A DNA stretch of 64,000 nt from Pseudomonas azotoformans (GCF_001579805.1 NZ_CP014546.1:6696001-6760000), one strand, 5' to 3'; counted from the stretch's first letter, positions 35,543 through 44,672 are shown. Program-made: numbers and translations. The notes: generated from the letters alone by a model not told the origin.

Positions 35543-35560
35543 CTTGCAGATCGTTTGGTT
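35543..35560 (-). promoter_or_regulatory. 18-bp regulatory element upstream of the desaturase operon
   Basis: On the minus strand this reads AACCAAACGATCTGCAAG followed by ATTTTCCCG, 50 bases before the desaturase ATG. It is identical to the element at 32167-32184, and the flanking T-run and C-run positions are also similar. Confidence 0.65.
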
Positions 35561-35573
35561 CTAAGCTTGTAAC

Positions 35574-35690
35574 TCAGTGACCGAAAAGGCCGGTTTCAGA
35601 CTTCTTGGCCTTTTTGTCTGCGCGTTTTTCATCGGCGGTCTTTGCCGGTTTTTTCTTCGCGGCTTTCTTTGAATCCATACCTTTGGCCAT
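35574..35690 (-). CDS. Small lysine-rich hypothetical protein
   Basis: ATG 35690, with GGAG eight bases upstream, gives a 38-residue very basic peptide (MAKGMDSKKAAKKKPAKTAD ... ETGLFGH). The frame is open far upstream, but the upstream part is antisense to a GNAT gene and has no supported start. Short Lys-rich proteins of this form recur in Pseudomonas; a nucleic-acid-binding role is plausible but unproven. It is head to head with the GNAT gene at 35794. Confidence 0.7.
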   Translation of the reverse strand: MAKGMDSKKAAKKKPAKTADEKRADKKAKKSETGLFGH

Positions 35691-35793
35691 GATGCATGCT
35701 CCACTGACAGGGGATGTAGCACTGGGTATACCACCTATTGCCCGGCAGAAGGCGCTTATAATCCAAGGCCCTGGATAACGCTGCCTGAACACC

Positions 35794-36231
35794 ATGCCCG
35801 AATTGAACATCGAACCGCTGGCAGAGCCGCTGTGGCCGCTGCTGAACAAGTTTTACCGCAACCACAACTCGTCAATGAAGGCCCTCAAGGGTGGGCGTTT
35901 GTGGGTGGCGCGCGACGCAGAGATCGTCGCCGGGTTGTGCCTGACGCCGGTGGTGGGAGGGCAATGGTTGACCGGGGTGTTCGTTGACCCGGCCTATCGC
36001 GGCCAAGGGCTGGCGGCGCGGGTGATCGAGGCCGCGGTTGCCGATGTCGACGGCACCCTGTGGTTGCTGTGTCATCCGGACCTGGAAGGGTTGTATCAAC
36101 GGATGGGCTTCACCCAGGACACCGTGCTGCCGCAATCCCTCAGCGAACGCTGGGTACGCTACAAGCGCAACAAACCCATGATCGCGATGGGCTTAGATCG
36201 TTTGGTGAGGTCGACCGCAGATAATGTGTGA
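35794..36231 (+). CDS. GNAT-family N-acetyltransferase
   Basis: A 145-residue acetyltransferase. LTGVFVDPAYRGQGLAARVIEAAV near residues 59-82 is the acetyl-CoA pyrophosphate-binding motif A, and YQRMGFTQD is the C-terminal motif B. The N-terminal KFYRNHNSSMKALKGGRLWVARD suggests a small basic substrate pocket. Its last four bases overlap the unsupported upstream extension of the next gene; the two are probably transcribed together. Confidence 0.85.
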   Translation: MPELNIEPLAEPLWPLLNKFYRNHNSSMKALKGGRLWVARDAEIVAGLCLTPVVGGQWLTGVFVDPAYRGQGLAARVIEAAVADVDGTLWLLCHPDLEGLYQRMGFTQDTVLPQSLSERWVRYKRNKPMIAMGLDRLVRSTADNV

Positions 36232-36290
36232 TCGGCGCCTGCAGGCCCCATGCTAGCCTCGTCGGCACAGTGGCCCTTTACAGGATGATC

Positions 36291-37109
36291 ATGAAAACGA
36301 CGCTTGCAGCTCTCTCCTTCACCGCCCTGCTCGTTCCAGTCTTGGGCCAGGCAGCCGACGCGCCCATTACCGCCAAGCAGTACCAGAGCGTGCTTGGCGG
36401 CAGTTGGCGCGACCCGGCCAACAGCGCCCGCGACGGCTATCGCCATCCGCAACAGACGCTGGAATTCTTTAGCCTGGGCGCCAAGCAGACGGTGATCGAA
36501 ATTACCCCCGGTGGCGGTTGGTACAGCGAACTGCTGGCGCCGTTGCTCAATGAGCATGGGCATTACATCGCCGCCGTGCAGGCGGCGAGCAGCAGCGCCT
36601 ACGCGCGTACGTCCGAAGAGAACCTGAAAAAGAAATTCGCGGCTGATCCAGCTCGCTACGCCAAGGCCGAGGTGGTCGAGTTCGACCCCAAGGCGCCGGT
36701 GTTCGGCAAGCCGGCGTCGGCGGATGCCGTACTGACCTTCCGCAATGTGCATAACTGGGTCGAGGCAGGCACTGCGCCGGCCACGTTCAGTGCGTTCTAC
36801 AAGGTACTGAAACCGGGCGGCGTGCTGGGCGTGGAAGATCACCGGGCCAAGGACGGCGCAGATCTGGAAGCGATCAAGGACAGCGGCTACCTGACCACCG
36901 CACAGGTGGTGAAACTGGCGACCGATGCCGGGTTCAAGCTGGCGGGACAGAGCGAGGTGAATGCCAATCCGAAGGACACCAAGGATTACCCGGCAGGCGT
37001 GTGGACGTTACCGCCGACGCTGAGATTGGGCGAACAGGATAAGGCGAAGTATGTGGCGATCGGGGAGTCGGATCGGATGACGTTGCGGTTCATCAAGCCC
37101 ACCCAGTAA
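36291..37109 (+). CDS. Class I SAM-dependent methyltransferase with signal peptide
   Basis: ATG 36291, with AGGA five bases upstream, gives 272 residues. The N-terminus MKTTLAALSFTALLVPVLGQAADAP is a clear signal peptide, unusual for a SAM enzyme. The SAM-binding motif I VIEITPGGGWYSELLAPLL lies near residues 70-88, with ADAVLTFRNVHNW and FYKVLKPGGVLGVEDHRA as the later motifs. It belongs to the group of predicted exported methyltransferases of proteobacteria; its substrate is unknown and SAM availability in the periplasm is puzzling. Confidence 0.85.
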   Translation: MKTTLAALSFTALLVPVLGQAADAPITAKQYQSVLGGSWRDPANSARDGYRHPQQTLEFFSLGAKQTVIEITPGGGWYSELLAPLLNEHGHYIAAVQAASSSAYARTSEENLKKKFAADPARYAKAEVVEFDPKAPVFGKPASADAVLTFRNVHNWVEAGTAPATFSAFYKVLKPGGVLGVEDHRAKDGADLEAIKDSGYLTTAQVVKLATDAGFKLAGQSEVNANPKDTKDYPAGVWTLPPTLRLGEQDKAKYVAIGESDRMTLRFIKPTQ

Positions 37110-37121
37110 TCCGTTTGTAAT

Positions 37122-37163
37122 GTATTCCAACTGTGGGAGCTGGCTCCCACCGTTGGAATACAC
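37122..37163. repeat. REP-like hairpin between convergent genes
   Basis: TGTATTCCAA (37122-37131) pairs with TTGGAATACA (37154-37163), and an inner GTGGGAGC/GCTCCCAC pair extends the stem, the REP core of this group. It probably ends or protects transcripts of the methyltransferase and deformylase genes. Confidence 0.8.
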
Positions 37164-37175
37164 TGGGCTTGAAAG

Positions 37176-37715
37176 CTAGTCGTCAGCCGTGGGATCCATG
37201 TCCGGGAACATCACTTCGATAAAGCCGAACTTGGTGAAGTCGGTAATCCGCGACGGATACAACCGGCCGATCAGGTGATCGCATTCATGCTGCACCACCC
37301 GCGCATGAAAGCCCTCGGCGATGCGCACAATCGGCTCGCCCTTTGGGTCAAAACCCTCATAACGAATCTGTTGGTAACGGTCCACCGCCCCCCGCAAACC
37401 CGGCACGGACAGGCAGCCTTCATAGCCCTCTTCCAGCACCGGGCTCAGTGGTGTGATCAGTGGGTTGATCAAAATCGTCTGCGGCACCGGCGGCGCGTCC
37501 GGGTAGCGTTCGCTGGCTTCGAAGCCGAAGATCACCAATTGCAGGTCGACACCGATCTGCGGCGCTGCCAGGCCGACGCCGCCCACGTGTTCCATGGTCT
37601 GGAACATGTCGTCGATCAATTGCCACAGCTCGGGGCTGTCGAACATTTCCGGCGGGACCGGAGGCGCGATGCGCAGCAGGCGCTCGTCGCCCATTTTCAG
37701 TATTTCACGGATCAT
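37176..37715 (-). CDS. def: Peptide deformylase
   Basis: A 179-residue metalloprotease with all three deformylase motifs: [10 protein letters not shown] (near residues 46-55), EGCLSVPG (near 98-105) supplying the metal Cys, and QHECDHL (near 144-150) with two metal His and the catalytic Glu. It removes the formyl group from nascent proteins. It is not next to fmt, so it may be a second deformylase of the genome. It follows the BrkB-family gene by three bases. Confidence 0.93.
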   Translation of the reverse strand: MIREILKMGDERLLRIAPPVPPEMFDSPELWQLIDDMFQTMEHVGGVGLAAPQIGVDLQLVIFGFEASERYPDAPPVPQTILINPLITPLSPVLEEGYEGCLSVPGLRGAVDRYQQIRYEGFDPKGEPIVRIAEGFHARVVQHECDHLIGRLYPSRITDFTKFGFIEVMFPDMDPTADD

Positions 37716-37718
37716 CGC

Positions 37719-38669
37719 TCAGACTTCATCGGCAGTGGGCTTGGAGTGGTCCCGGCCGAGGCCTGAGACGTGCTGTTTTTCATCGGTGTGGCCGGGTTCA
37801 TCGAATTCTTTTTCGCCCGGATCCTTGCCCTCGGCGGACATGTGCTCGATCACCGCGTTCATCTCCGCGCCCAGCAGCAACACAGCGGCCGAAATGTAGA
37901 AGTACAGGAGCAACACGATGATCGCGCCGATACTGCCATACATGGCGTTGTAGTCGGCAAAGGTTTTGACGTAGTAGCCAAAACCCAGCGACGCGACGAT
38001 CCATACCACCACCGCCAGCACTGAGCCTGGGGTGATGAAGCGGAATTTCTGCTCGACGTCGGGCATCACGTAGTACATGAGGGCCACGGCGAACATCAGC
38101 AGAATCACGATCAACGGCCAGCGCAGGATGGTCCACAAAGTCACCACGAATTCCTGCATGCCGATCTGCCCGGCCAGCCATTCCATTACCTGCGGGCCCA
38201 GCACCATCAGTGCAGCGGCGGCCAGCAACATGCCGGCGATGCCAACGGTGTAGAAAATCGACAGCGGGAAGCGCTTCCAGATCGGCCGGCCTTCAACCAC
38301 ATCGTAGGCGGCGTTCATCGCGCTCATCATCAGGCGCACGCCGGCCGAGGCCGTCCACAGCGCGATCACGATACCCACCGACAGCAGGCCACCCTTGGAT
38401 TGCTGCAACTGGTCGATCACCGGGTTGACCTGCTCCAGGGCCTGGGGCGGCAACACCAGTTCCGACTGCAGGCGCAGCCACGTGAAAAAGTCCGGCAGGT
38501 GCAGGAAACCGATCAGGGCAATCAGGAACAGCAGGAAGGGAAACAGCGAGAACAGCATCTGGTAGGCCAGTGCCGAGGCGTAGGTGGGCATTTCGTCATC
38601 GACGAATTCCTTGACGGTGCGCAGCAGCACTTTGTGCAGCTTGAGACCATCGAGAACCGGAAAAATCAT
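37719..38669 (-). CDS. YihY/BrkB-family inner-membrane protein
   Basis: A 316-residue membrane protein with six hydrophobic helices. The family opening is FVDDEMPTYASALAYQMLFSLFPFLLFLIALIGF, followed by GVRLMMSAMNAAYDVVEGRPIWKRFPLSIFYT and YNAMYGSIGAIIVLLLYFYISAAVLLLGAEMNAV. A charged C-terminal tail (EGKDPGEKEFDEPGHTDEKQ) is cytoplasmic. The family has been linked to envelope processes but has no firm function. AAAGGAGACGCT precedes the ATG. Confidence 0.88.
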   Translation of the reverse strand: MIFPVLDGLKLHKVLLRTVKEFVDDEMPTYASALAYQMLFSLFPFLLFLIALIGFLHLPDFFTWLRLQSELVLPPQALEQVNPVIDQLQQSKGGLLSVGIVIALWTASAGVRLMMSAMNAAYDVVEGRPIWKRFPLSIFYTVGIAGMLLAAAALMVLGPQVMEWLAGQIGMQEFVVTLWTILRWPLIVILLMFAVALMYYVMPDVEQKFRFITPGSVLAVVVWIVASLGFGYYVKTFADYNAMYGSIGAIIVLLLYFYISAAVLLLGAEMNAVIEHMSAEGKDPGEKEFDEPGHTDEKQHVSGLGRDHSKPTADEV

Positions 38670-38792
38670 AGCGTCTCCTTTCGCCGCAAAAAGGTTGAGT
38701 TCGTGGGCGACTCAGGGGCCGTTTTCTACATCAAGGTAGCCTATTTGGCGACCTTGAAACAATTTCGAAACTTTAATCACAGCATGTGACAT

Positions 38793-38820
38793 AAAAACGG
38801 CCATCCGTAGATGGCCGTTT
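38793..38820 (-). terminator. Intrinsic terminator of csbD
   Basis: On the minus strand AAACGGCCATC, TACG, GATGGCCGTTT and T5 follow 20 bases after the csbD stop. Confidence 0.88.
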
Positions 38821-38839
38821 GGACTGCTTGAAAGCGCGC

Positions 38840-39025
38840 TTACTTGGTCGCTTTTTTCACAGCGTCCTTGGTGTCGCCAACTGCTTTTTCGACTTGGCCT
38901 TTCTTTTCCTGCACCACGCCTTCAGCGCGCAGTTTGTCGTTACCGGTGACTTTGCCGACGCCTTGCTTGATGTTGCCGACGGCTTCGTCTTTCAAACCTT
39001 TTGCCTTATCCGCTGTGCTGCCCAT
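38840..39025 (-). CDS. CsbD-family stress protein
   Basis: ATG 39025, with GGAG eight bases before it, gives a 61-residue CsbD-like protein: [20 protein letters not shown], then a second similar half [30 protein letters not shown]. The family is induced by general stress and is predicted to be flexible and helical. A terminator follows immediately, so it is monocistronic. Confidence 0.9.
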   Translation of the reverse strand: MGSTADKAKGLKDEAVGNIKQGVGKVTGNDKLRAEGVVQEKKGQVEKAVGDTKDAVKKATK

Positions 39026-39225
39026 GGTATTTCTCCGTAAGAACAATCAAGGGTTTTGGTCATTACCTAAAGATTGACCCGAGGCCGTTCGGCAGAGTTT
39101 CAATTATTTTTGCCCACGCATTTCATCGCCAGCCGCAGGTTTGGCTTTATGTTTTGCCGCCAACCCCTGAGAATGCCCGGCACATTCAGGCTCAAACGCT
39201 GAATAACAGATCCCGTAGGAAGGTT

Positions 39226-39603
39226 ATGAAACTCAATAAAGCACAGGCCATCGCCCGCCGAAACACCGAACTGGGCGGTGCCGTACTCGGCGTCAACAAC
39301 TGCCACTTCACCGACCTGGACCGCAAACGCAACATCTGGTGGTTCGACCTGCCGGTGGGCCGTATTGCCGTGGGCCAGTACGAGTGGATCCATCTGTTGA
39401 TGCACAACGCCGAGACTGACCAGTTGCTGCACCTGAAGGTGCCGACCGCGTTTTTGCGTGAGCACATCGAAGGGTTGGTGGTGCGCAATGCGAACAAGCG
39501 CAAGCCGGAGATCACGCTGGAGCTGAGTGCCGACAAGGACTCGTTCTTGAAGGATGTGCGGCCAACAGGTGCTAACGTGAGCTTCGCGCATTTCGCCCTG
39601 TAA
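39226..39603 (+). CDS. Conserved hypothetical protein
   Basis: ATG 39226, with GTAGGAAGG upstream, gives 125 residues (MKLNKAQAIARRNTELGGAV ... NVSFAHFAL). I do not recognise the family. It is soluble, basic, with WWFDLPVGRIAVGQYEWIHLLMHNAETDQLLHLKVP in the middle, probably an alpha/beta fold. The frame is open further upstream, but without a good start. A strong terminator follows at 39616-39643. Confidence 0.78.
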   Translation: MKLNKAQAIARRNTELGGAVLGVNNCHFTDLDRKRNIWWFDLPVGRIAVGQYEWIHLLMHNAETDQLLHLKVPTAFLREHIEGLVVRNANKRKPEITLELSADKDSFLKDVRPTGANVSFAHFAL

Positions 39604-39615
39604 CCCCCCTTCAAT

Positions 39616-39643
39616 AAAAAACCCCGCTTCGGCGGGGTTTTTT
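39616..39643. terminator. Bidirectional intrinsic terminator
   Basis: A6, CCCCGC, TTCG, GCGGGG, T6 between the convergent stops of the 125-residue gene and fadD1. Confidence 0.95.
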
Positions 39644-39648
39644 ATGGG

Positions 39649-41340
39649 TTACTTTTTAAGACCGAGCTTCTTCAGCTCTTCATCACGCAACTCACGCCGC
39701 AGGATCTTGCCCACGTTGGTGGTCGGCAACGCATCGCGGAATTCCACGGCCTTGGGCACCTTGTAGGCGGTGACGTTGGCGCGCATGTGCTCCATCACCT
39801 GGTCCTTGGTCAGGGTCGCGCCCGGCTTGACCACAATGAACAGCTTGATGTGTTCCCCGGACTTCTCGTCCGGCACACCGATGGCCGCACACTGCAACAC
39901 GCCCGGCAGGCCTGCCAGTACATCTTCCAGCTCGTTGGGGTACACGTTGAAGCCCGACACCAGGATCATGTCCTTCTTGCGGTCGACAATGCGCATATAG
40001 CCGTCGGGCTGGATGATCGCGATGTCACCGGTCTTGAGCCAGCCTTCGCTGTCGAGCATTTCGTCGGTGGCGTCCTGGCGCTGCCAGTAGCCCTTCATCA
40101 CTTGCGGGCCCTTCACGCACAGCTCGCCGGTTTCACCCAGGGCGAGTTCAGTGCCGTCGTCAGCGATGACTTTGCACACGGTGGACGGCACCGGAATGCC
40201 GATGGTGCCGATCTGGATGTGCTGGATCGGGTTCACGGTGGCCACCGGGCTGGTTTCGGTCATGCCGTAGCCTTCGCAGATGCCACAGCCGGTCACGGCC
40301 TTCCAGCGCTCGGCGGCGGCCAATTGCAGGGCCATGCCGCCGGACAGGGTGACTTTCAGCGCGGAGAAGTCCAGCTTGCGGAACGCCTCGTTGTTGCACA
40401 GCGCCACGAACAGGGTGTTCAGGCCGACAAAGCCGCTGAACTTCCACTTCGATAGTTCCTTGACCATCGCCGGCAGGTCGCGCGGGTTGCTGATCAGGAT
40501 GTTGTGGTTGCCAATCAGCATCATCGCCATGCAATGAAAGGTGAACGCATAGATGTGATAAAGCGGCAGCGGCGTGATCAGGATCTCGCAACCTTCGTTG
40601 AGGTTGGAACCCATCAGCGCCTTGCACTGCAACATGTTGGCGACCAGGTTGCGGTGGGTGAGCATCGCGCCCTTGGCCACACCGGTGGTGCCGCCGGTGT
40701 ATTGCAGCACGGCCACGTCGCCACTGGCCGGGCTGACGTCGTTGACCGGTTGGCCGTGCCCCTTGGCCAGCACGTCGTTGAATTTGATCGCCTGGGGCAA
40801 GTGATACGCCGGGACCATCTTCTTCACGTACTTGATGACGCTGTTGATCAGCAGGCGCTTGAGCGGCGGCAACAGGTCGGCGACTTCGGTGACGATCACG
40901 TGCTTGACGGCGGTCTTGGGCACGACCTTTTCCGCCAGGTGCGCCATGTTGGCCAGGCAGACGAGGGCCTTGGCACCGGAGTCGTTGAATTGGTGTTCCA
41001 TTTCCCGCGCGGTGTACAGCGGGTTGGTGTTGACCACGATCAGGCCGGCACGGATGGCGCCGAACACGGCAACCGGGTACTGGAGGACGTTGGGCAGTTG
41101 CACGGCGATGCGATCGCCGGGCTTCAAGTCGGTGTGCTGTTGCAGGTACGCGGCGAAGGCGCCGGACAATTCGTACAATTCACCGTAGGTGATGGTCTTG
41201 CCCAGGTTGCTGAAAGCCGGTTTGTTGGCGAAGCGCTGGCAGGACTGCTTCAGTACCGCCTGAATATTCGGATACTCGTCTGGATTGATTTGTGCAGCAA
41301 TCCCGGCGGGGTACTTATCCTTCCAAAAGTCTTCGTTCAT
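39649..41340 (-). CDS. fadD1: Long-chain fatty-acid-CoA ligase FadD1
   Basis: A 563-residue AMP-forming acyl-CoA synthetase. The P-loop-like YTGGTTGVAKGAMLTH is near residues 213-228, EGYGMTETSPVA is the adenylate-binding motif near 357-368, and DGYMRIVDRKKDMILVSGFNVYPNELEDVL is the fatty-acyl signature near 445-474. It activates exogenous fatty acids at the membrane for beta-oxidation. It lies next to a close homologue (41772-43460), the tandem arrangement found in Pseudomonas. Confidence 0.93.
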   Translation of the reverse strand: MNEDFWKDKYPAGIAAQINPDEYPNIQAVLKQSCQRFANKPAFSNLGKTITYGELYELSGAFAAYLQQHTDLKPGDRIAVQLPNVLQYPVAVFGAIRAGLIVVNTNPLYTAREMEHQFNDSGAKALVCLANMAHLAEKVVPKTAVKHVIVTEVADLLPPLKRLLINSVIKYVKKMVPAYHLPQAIKFNDVLAKGHGQPVNDVSPASGDVAVLQYTGGTTGVAKGAMLTHRNLVANMLQCKALMGSNLNEGCEILITPLPLYHIYAFTFHCMAMMLIGNHNILISNPRDLPAMVKELSKWKFSGFVGLNTLFVALCNNEAFRKLDFSALKVTLSGGMALQLAAAERWKAVTGCGICEGYGMTETSPVATVNPIQHIQIGTIGIPVPSTVCKVIADDGTELALGETGELCVKGPQVMKGYWQRQDATDEMLDSEGWLKTGDIAIIQPDGYMRIVDRKKDMILVSGFNVYPNELEDVLAGLPGVLQCAAIGVPDEKSGEHIKLFIVVKPGATLTKDQVMEHMRANVTAYKVPKAVEFRDALPTTNVGKILRRELRDEELKKLGLKK

Positions 41341-41624
41341 GGAAGCCCACTCCTCAGCGACGTCAGCGACGCGAATTCATCATCGCATTTGATGCGATTA
41401 TTATTGGTGTATGTTTTTTTAGGTGAATCTGGCGCTTTCAAGCAGGCCGAGACGTCACAAAGCGCGCCGAGAGTAGCAGCTTTGCCAAAGGTCGCCTAGA
41501 GCCAAAGGTGGGCCCTGTGGTCATAAACGCGACTGTCCTACAATATTCGGTCACACTTTAAACAACACCTAATTGCCTGCGAAAAACGCTCTGGAATAGG
41601 GTTTTCATGGCAACACAAGACGAA
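41341..41624. other. Intergenic stretch upstream of fadD1, no gene seen
   Basis: Together with the following REPIN this separates fadD1 from fadD2 by 431 bases. It should hold the fadD1 promoter (minus strand), with AT-rich bases around 41380-41425. I see no convincing ORF or clear PsrA/FadR site. Confidence 0.5.
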
Positions 41625-41748
41625 TGTGGGAGCGGGCTTGCTGTGGTGAGGGGGCTTGTCCCCCGACAGGTTCACCGCAAATCAATGAGGACCGCTGCGC
41701 AGTCCGGCGCGGGGCAAGCCCGCTCACCACAGCAAGCCCGCTCCCACA
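41625..41748. repeat. REPIN, GTGGGAGCGGGCTTGC type
   Basis: A 26-base arm beginning TGTGGGAGCGGGCTTG (41625-41650) is repeated perfectly in reverse complement at 41723-41748 around an imperfectly symmetric centre. It lies between the two fadD genes, 23 bases after the fadD2 stop. Confidence 0.93.
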
Positions 41749-41771
41749 CTTTATTGCATTTCAATTCAAGG

Positions 41772-43460
41772 TCAGGCGATGTCGCGCAACTCACGTCGCA
41801 GGATTTTCCCCACCGGCGTCATCGGCAAAGAGTCTCGCAGCACAATATGCTTGGGCACCTTGTACCCGGTGAAGTTGGTCTTGCAGTAGGCCTTCAACTC
41901 CTCAAGGCTCACCCCCTCGGCCCGAGCCACCACAAACAGCTTCACCGCCTCCCCCGTGCGCTCGTCCGGCACGCCGATCACCGCGCAGTTGGCCACCGCT
42001 GGGTGAGCCATCACCACGTCTTCGATCTCGTTGGGGTAGACGTTGAAGCCCGACACAATGATCAGGTCTTTCTTGCGGTCGACGATGCGCACAAAGCCAT
42101 CCTCGTCGATCACTGCAATGTCACCGGTCTTGAGCCAACCTTCGGCGTCCAGCGCCTCGGCGGTCGCGGCCGGTTGCTGCCAGTAGCCCTTCATCACCTG
42201 CGGGCCCTTGATGCACAACTCGCCGCGCTCGCCCAGTGGCAACTCGACGCCCTGGTCATCGATCACTTTCATCGCCGTGGCCGGCACCGGGATGCCCACG
42301 GTGCCCAGGCGGGATTTGTTGCCGTAGGGGTTGGTACTGGCCACCGGAGAGGTTTCCGTCAGACCGTAGCCCTCGCCGATGGCGCAACCGGTGATCTGCT
42401 CCCAGCGCTCGGCGGTGGCCTTGATCAATGCGGTGCCGCCGGAGTTGGTGAGCTTGAGGTGGGAGAAATCCAGGGACTTGAAGTCAGGATGGTCCATCAA
42501 CGCCACGAACAGCGTGTTGAGCCCCAGAAGCCCGGTGAAACGCCACTTTTTCAGCTCCTTGATAAAGCCGCCGATGTCCCGTGGGTTGGTGATCAGCACG
42601 TTGTGATTGCCCGAGACCATCATGCACATGCAGTTCGCCGTAAACGCATAGATGTGGTACAGCGGCAGCGGCGCGATCATCACCTCCTGCCCTTCCTTGA
42701 TCAGCGGGTGGCCGTCCTCACCGGTCTGGGACATGCAGGCGCGTACCTGTTGCATGTTTGCCACCAGGTTGCCGTGGGTCAGCATCGCACCCTTGGCCAG
42801 GCCGGTGGTGCCGCCGGTGTATTGCAGCACGGCGATATCGTCCAGGGTCACCGGGTGGCGCGTCACGCCCAGGCCCGCGCCCAGGTGCAAGGCGCGCTTG
42901 AACGACACCGCGCGCGGCAGGCTGTAGGCCGGGACCATCTTTTTGACCTTGTCGACCAGGGTGTTGACCAGCCAGCCTTTGGCGGCGGGCATGAAGTCGC
43001 CCATCTTGGCTTCGATCAGGTAGTCGATCTCGGTGTCGCTGCACACCTCCTGCACGCGCGAGCCGAACAGGTTGAGGTAGACCAGCGCACGCACGCCGGC
43101 GTCCTTGAACTGGTGGCGCATCTCGCGCGGGGTGTACAGCGGGTTGGTGTTGACCACGATCAGCCCGGCGCGCAAGGCGCCGAACACGGCAATCGGGTAA
43201 TGCAGCACGTTGGGCATCTGCACCGCAATGCGGTCCCCCGGCTTGAGGTCGGTGTGCTGTTGCAGGTAACCGGCGAACGCCGCACTCTGGCGCTCAAGCT
43301 CGGCGTAAGTCAGGGTGATGCCCATGTTGCTGAATGCCGGACGGTCGGCAAAAGCCTTGCAGGAACGCTCGAAGACCTCGATCACCGACTTGTAGGCCGA
43401 CAGGTCGATGTCATTGGGAACGCCCGCCGCGCGTTTGTCATTCCAGAAATCAGGTTGCAT
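41772..43460 (-). CDS. fadD2: Long-chain fatty-acid-CoA ligase FadD2
   Basis: A 562-residue acyl-CoA synthetase closely similar to its downstream neighbour. It shows YTGGTTGLAKGAMLTHGN near residues 219-236, GEGYGLTETSPVAS near 364-377, and DGFVRIVDRKKDLIIVSGFNVYPNEIEDVV near 453-482. In P. aeruginosa the equivalent pair has overlapping but distinct chain-length preferences. The REPIN between the genes suggests at least partly independent transcripts. It is divergent from the lipase-like hydrolase and PhaJ genes. Confidence 0.92.
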   Translation of the reverse strand: MQPDFWNDKRAAGVPNDIDLSAYKSVIEVFERSCKAFADRPAFSNMGITLTYAELERQSAAFAGYLQQHTDLKPGDRIAVQMPNVLHYPIAVFGALRAGLIVVNTNPLYTPREMRHQFKDAGVRALVYLNLFGSRVQEVCSDTEIDYLIEAKMGDFMPAAKGWLVNTLVDKVKKMVPAYSLPRAVSFKRALHLGAGLGVTRHPVTLDDIAVLQYTGGTTGLAKGAMLTHGNLVANMQQVRACMSQTGEDGHPLIKEGQEVMIAPLPLYHIYAFTANCMCMMVSGNHNVLITNPRDIGGFIKELKKWRFTGLLGLNTLFVALMDHPDFKSLDFSHLKLTNSGGTALIKATAERWEQITGCAIGEGYGLTETSPVASTNPYGNKSRLGTVGIPVPATAMKVIDDQGVELPLGERGELCIKGPQVMKGYWQQPAATAEALDAEGWLKTGDIAVIDEDGFVRIVDRKKDLIIVSGFNVYPNEIEDVVMAHPAVANCAVIGVPDERTGEAVKLFVVARAEGVSLEELKAYCKTNFTGYKVPKHIVLRDSLPMTPVGKILRRELRDIA

Positions 43461-43670
43461 TATTCTTGTCCTCTTACCTGAGTGTGTCCGGCCGCTTTCC
43501 TAACGCTATAAAAAGCGGAGCTTTGGGGACGTTAGCAGCTATGGCCAAACAGGCAAATACGCTAAATCGTGTCATTGATTGTATGAATCTTGCCGCTGAT
43601 GCGTAGGCAGATACCCAGTCCCTCAACAGATGAGCTATACACTGCAACGACCCTGAGCAAAGGAAGCGCC

Positions 43671-44615
43671 ATGAACCACAGCACCTTCTGGCTGACCGCG
43701 AATGACCGCAGCCGCCTGTACGTCAATCTATGGATGCCCGAGGGCCCCGCCAAGGCCGTGGTGATGCTGTCCCACGGCATGGCTGAACACAGTGGGCGTT
43801 ATGCACGCCTGGCCGAGGCCCTGTGCGGTGCCGGCTACGGCCTGTATGCGCTGGACCAGCGTGGCCATGGCCGTACCGCCGATGAAGGCACCTTGGGCCT
43901 GTACGCCGAGACGGATGGCTGGAACAAAGTGGTGGGCGACCTGGCCAGTCTCAACCAGCATATCGGCCAGCAGCAGCCGGGATTGCCGATCATTCTGCTC
44001 GGCCATAGCATGGGCAGCTATATCGCCCAGGCCTACCTGCTGCACCACAGCGCCAGCCTGCATGGGGCGATTCTCAGCGGCTCGAACTTCCAACCCGTGG
44101 CGCTCTATCGCGCCGCTCGGGTGATTGCACGCATAGAGCGCCTGCGCCAGGGCTTGCGCGGGCGCAGTGCGCTGATCGAATTCCTGTCGTTTGGCTCGTT
44201 CAACAAAGCCTTCAGGCCCAATCGCACCGCGTTCGACTGGCTCAGCCGCGACCCGGATGAGGTGGACAAGTACATCAACGACCCCCTCTGCGGGTTCCGC
44301 TGCACCAATCAGCTCTGGATCGACCTGCTCGGCGGCTTGCAGCAGATCAGCAAAGCGTCCAATCTCGCGCAGATCGATCCGGGCCTGCCGATTCTGGTGA
44401 TGGGCGGCGAATGTGATCCGGTGAGTGAGGGCAAGCGTCTCAACAGTCTGGCCGACGCCTTGCGCGACGCCGGCTGCCAGCACCTGCAGCTGACTGTCTA
44501 CCCGCAGGCGCGCCATGAAGTGTTCAACGAAACCAACCGCGACGCTGTCACAGCGGATGTGCTGGCGTGGCTCGACCAGGCGCTGACACTGCGCAGGCCG
44601 GCCCGCTGCGAATAA
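43671..44615 (+). CDS. Alpha/beta hydrolase, monoacylglycerol lipase/lysophospholipase-like
   Basis: ATG 43671, with AAAGGAAG upstream, gives 314 residues. VVMLSHGMAEHSGRYARLAEALCGAGYGLYALDQRGHGRT is the oxyanion-hole and fold signature. LLGHSMGSY carries the nucleophile Ser, MGGECDPVS the acid and QARHEVFNE the His. It probably releases fatty acids that the divergent FadD1/FadD2 then activate. No signal peptide is seen, so a cytoplasmic lipid substrate is likely. Confidence 0.88.
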   Translation: MNHSTFWLTANDRSRLYVNLWMPEGPAKAVVMLSHGMAEHSGRYARLAEALCGAGYGLYALDQRGHGRTADEGTLGLYAETDGWNKVVGDLASLNQHIGQQQPGLPIILLGHSMGSYIAQAYLLHHSASLHGAILSGSNFQPVALYRAARVIARIERLRQGLRGRSALIEFLSFGSFNKAFRPNRTAFDWLSRDPDEVDKYINDPLCGFRCTNQLWIDLLGGLQQISKASNLAQIDPGLPILVMGGECDPVSEGKRLNSLADALRDAGCQHLQLTVYPQARHEVFNETNRDAVTADVLAWLDQALTLRRPARCE

Positions 44616-44672
44616 TTTATCGTTTAAAATCAGTCAATTAAATTACCGATTAGCCACAGGATGCACCTTTAG

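Noticed and set aside
41607..43481. A 624-codon open frame antisense to fadD2
   Set aside because: Same reason: a shadow frame with His/Arg-rich nonsense, while the opposite strand encodes a complete acyl-CoA ligase. Its first codons also run across the REPIN.
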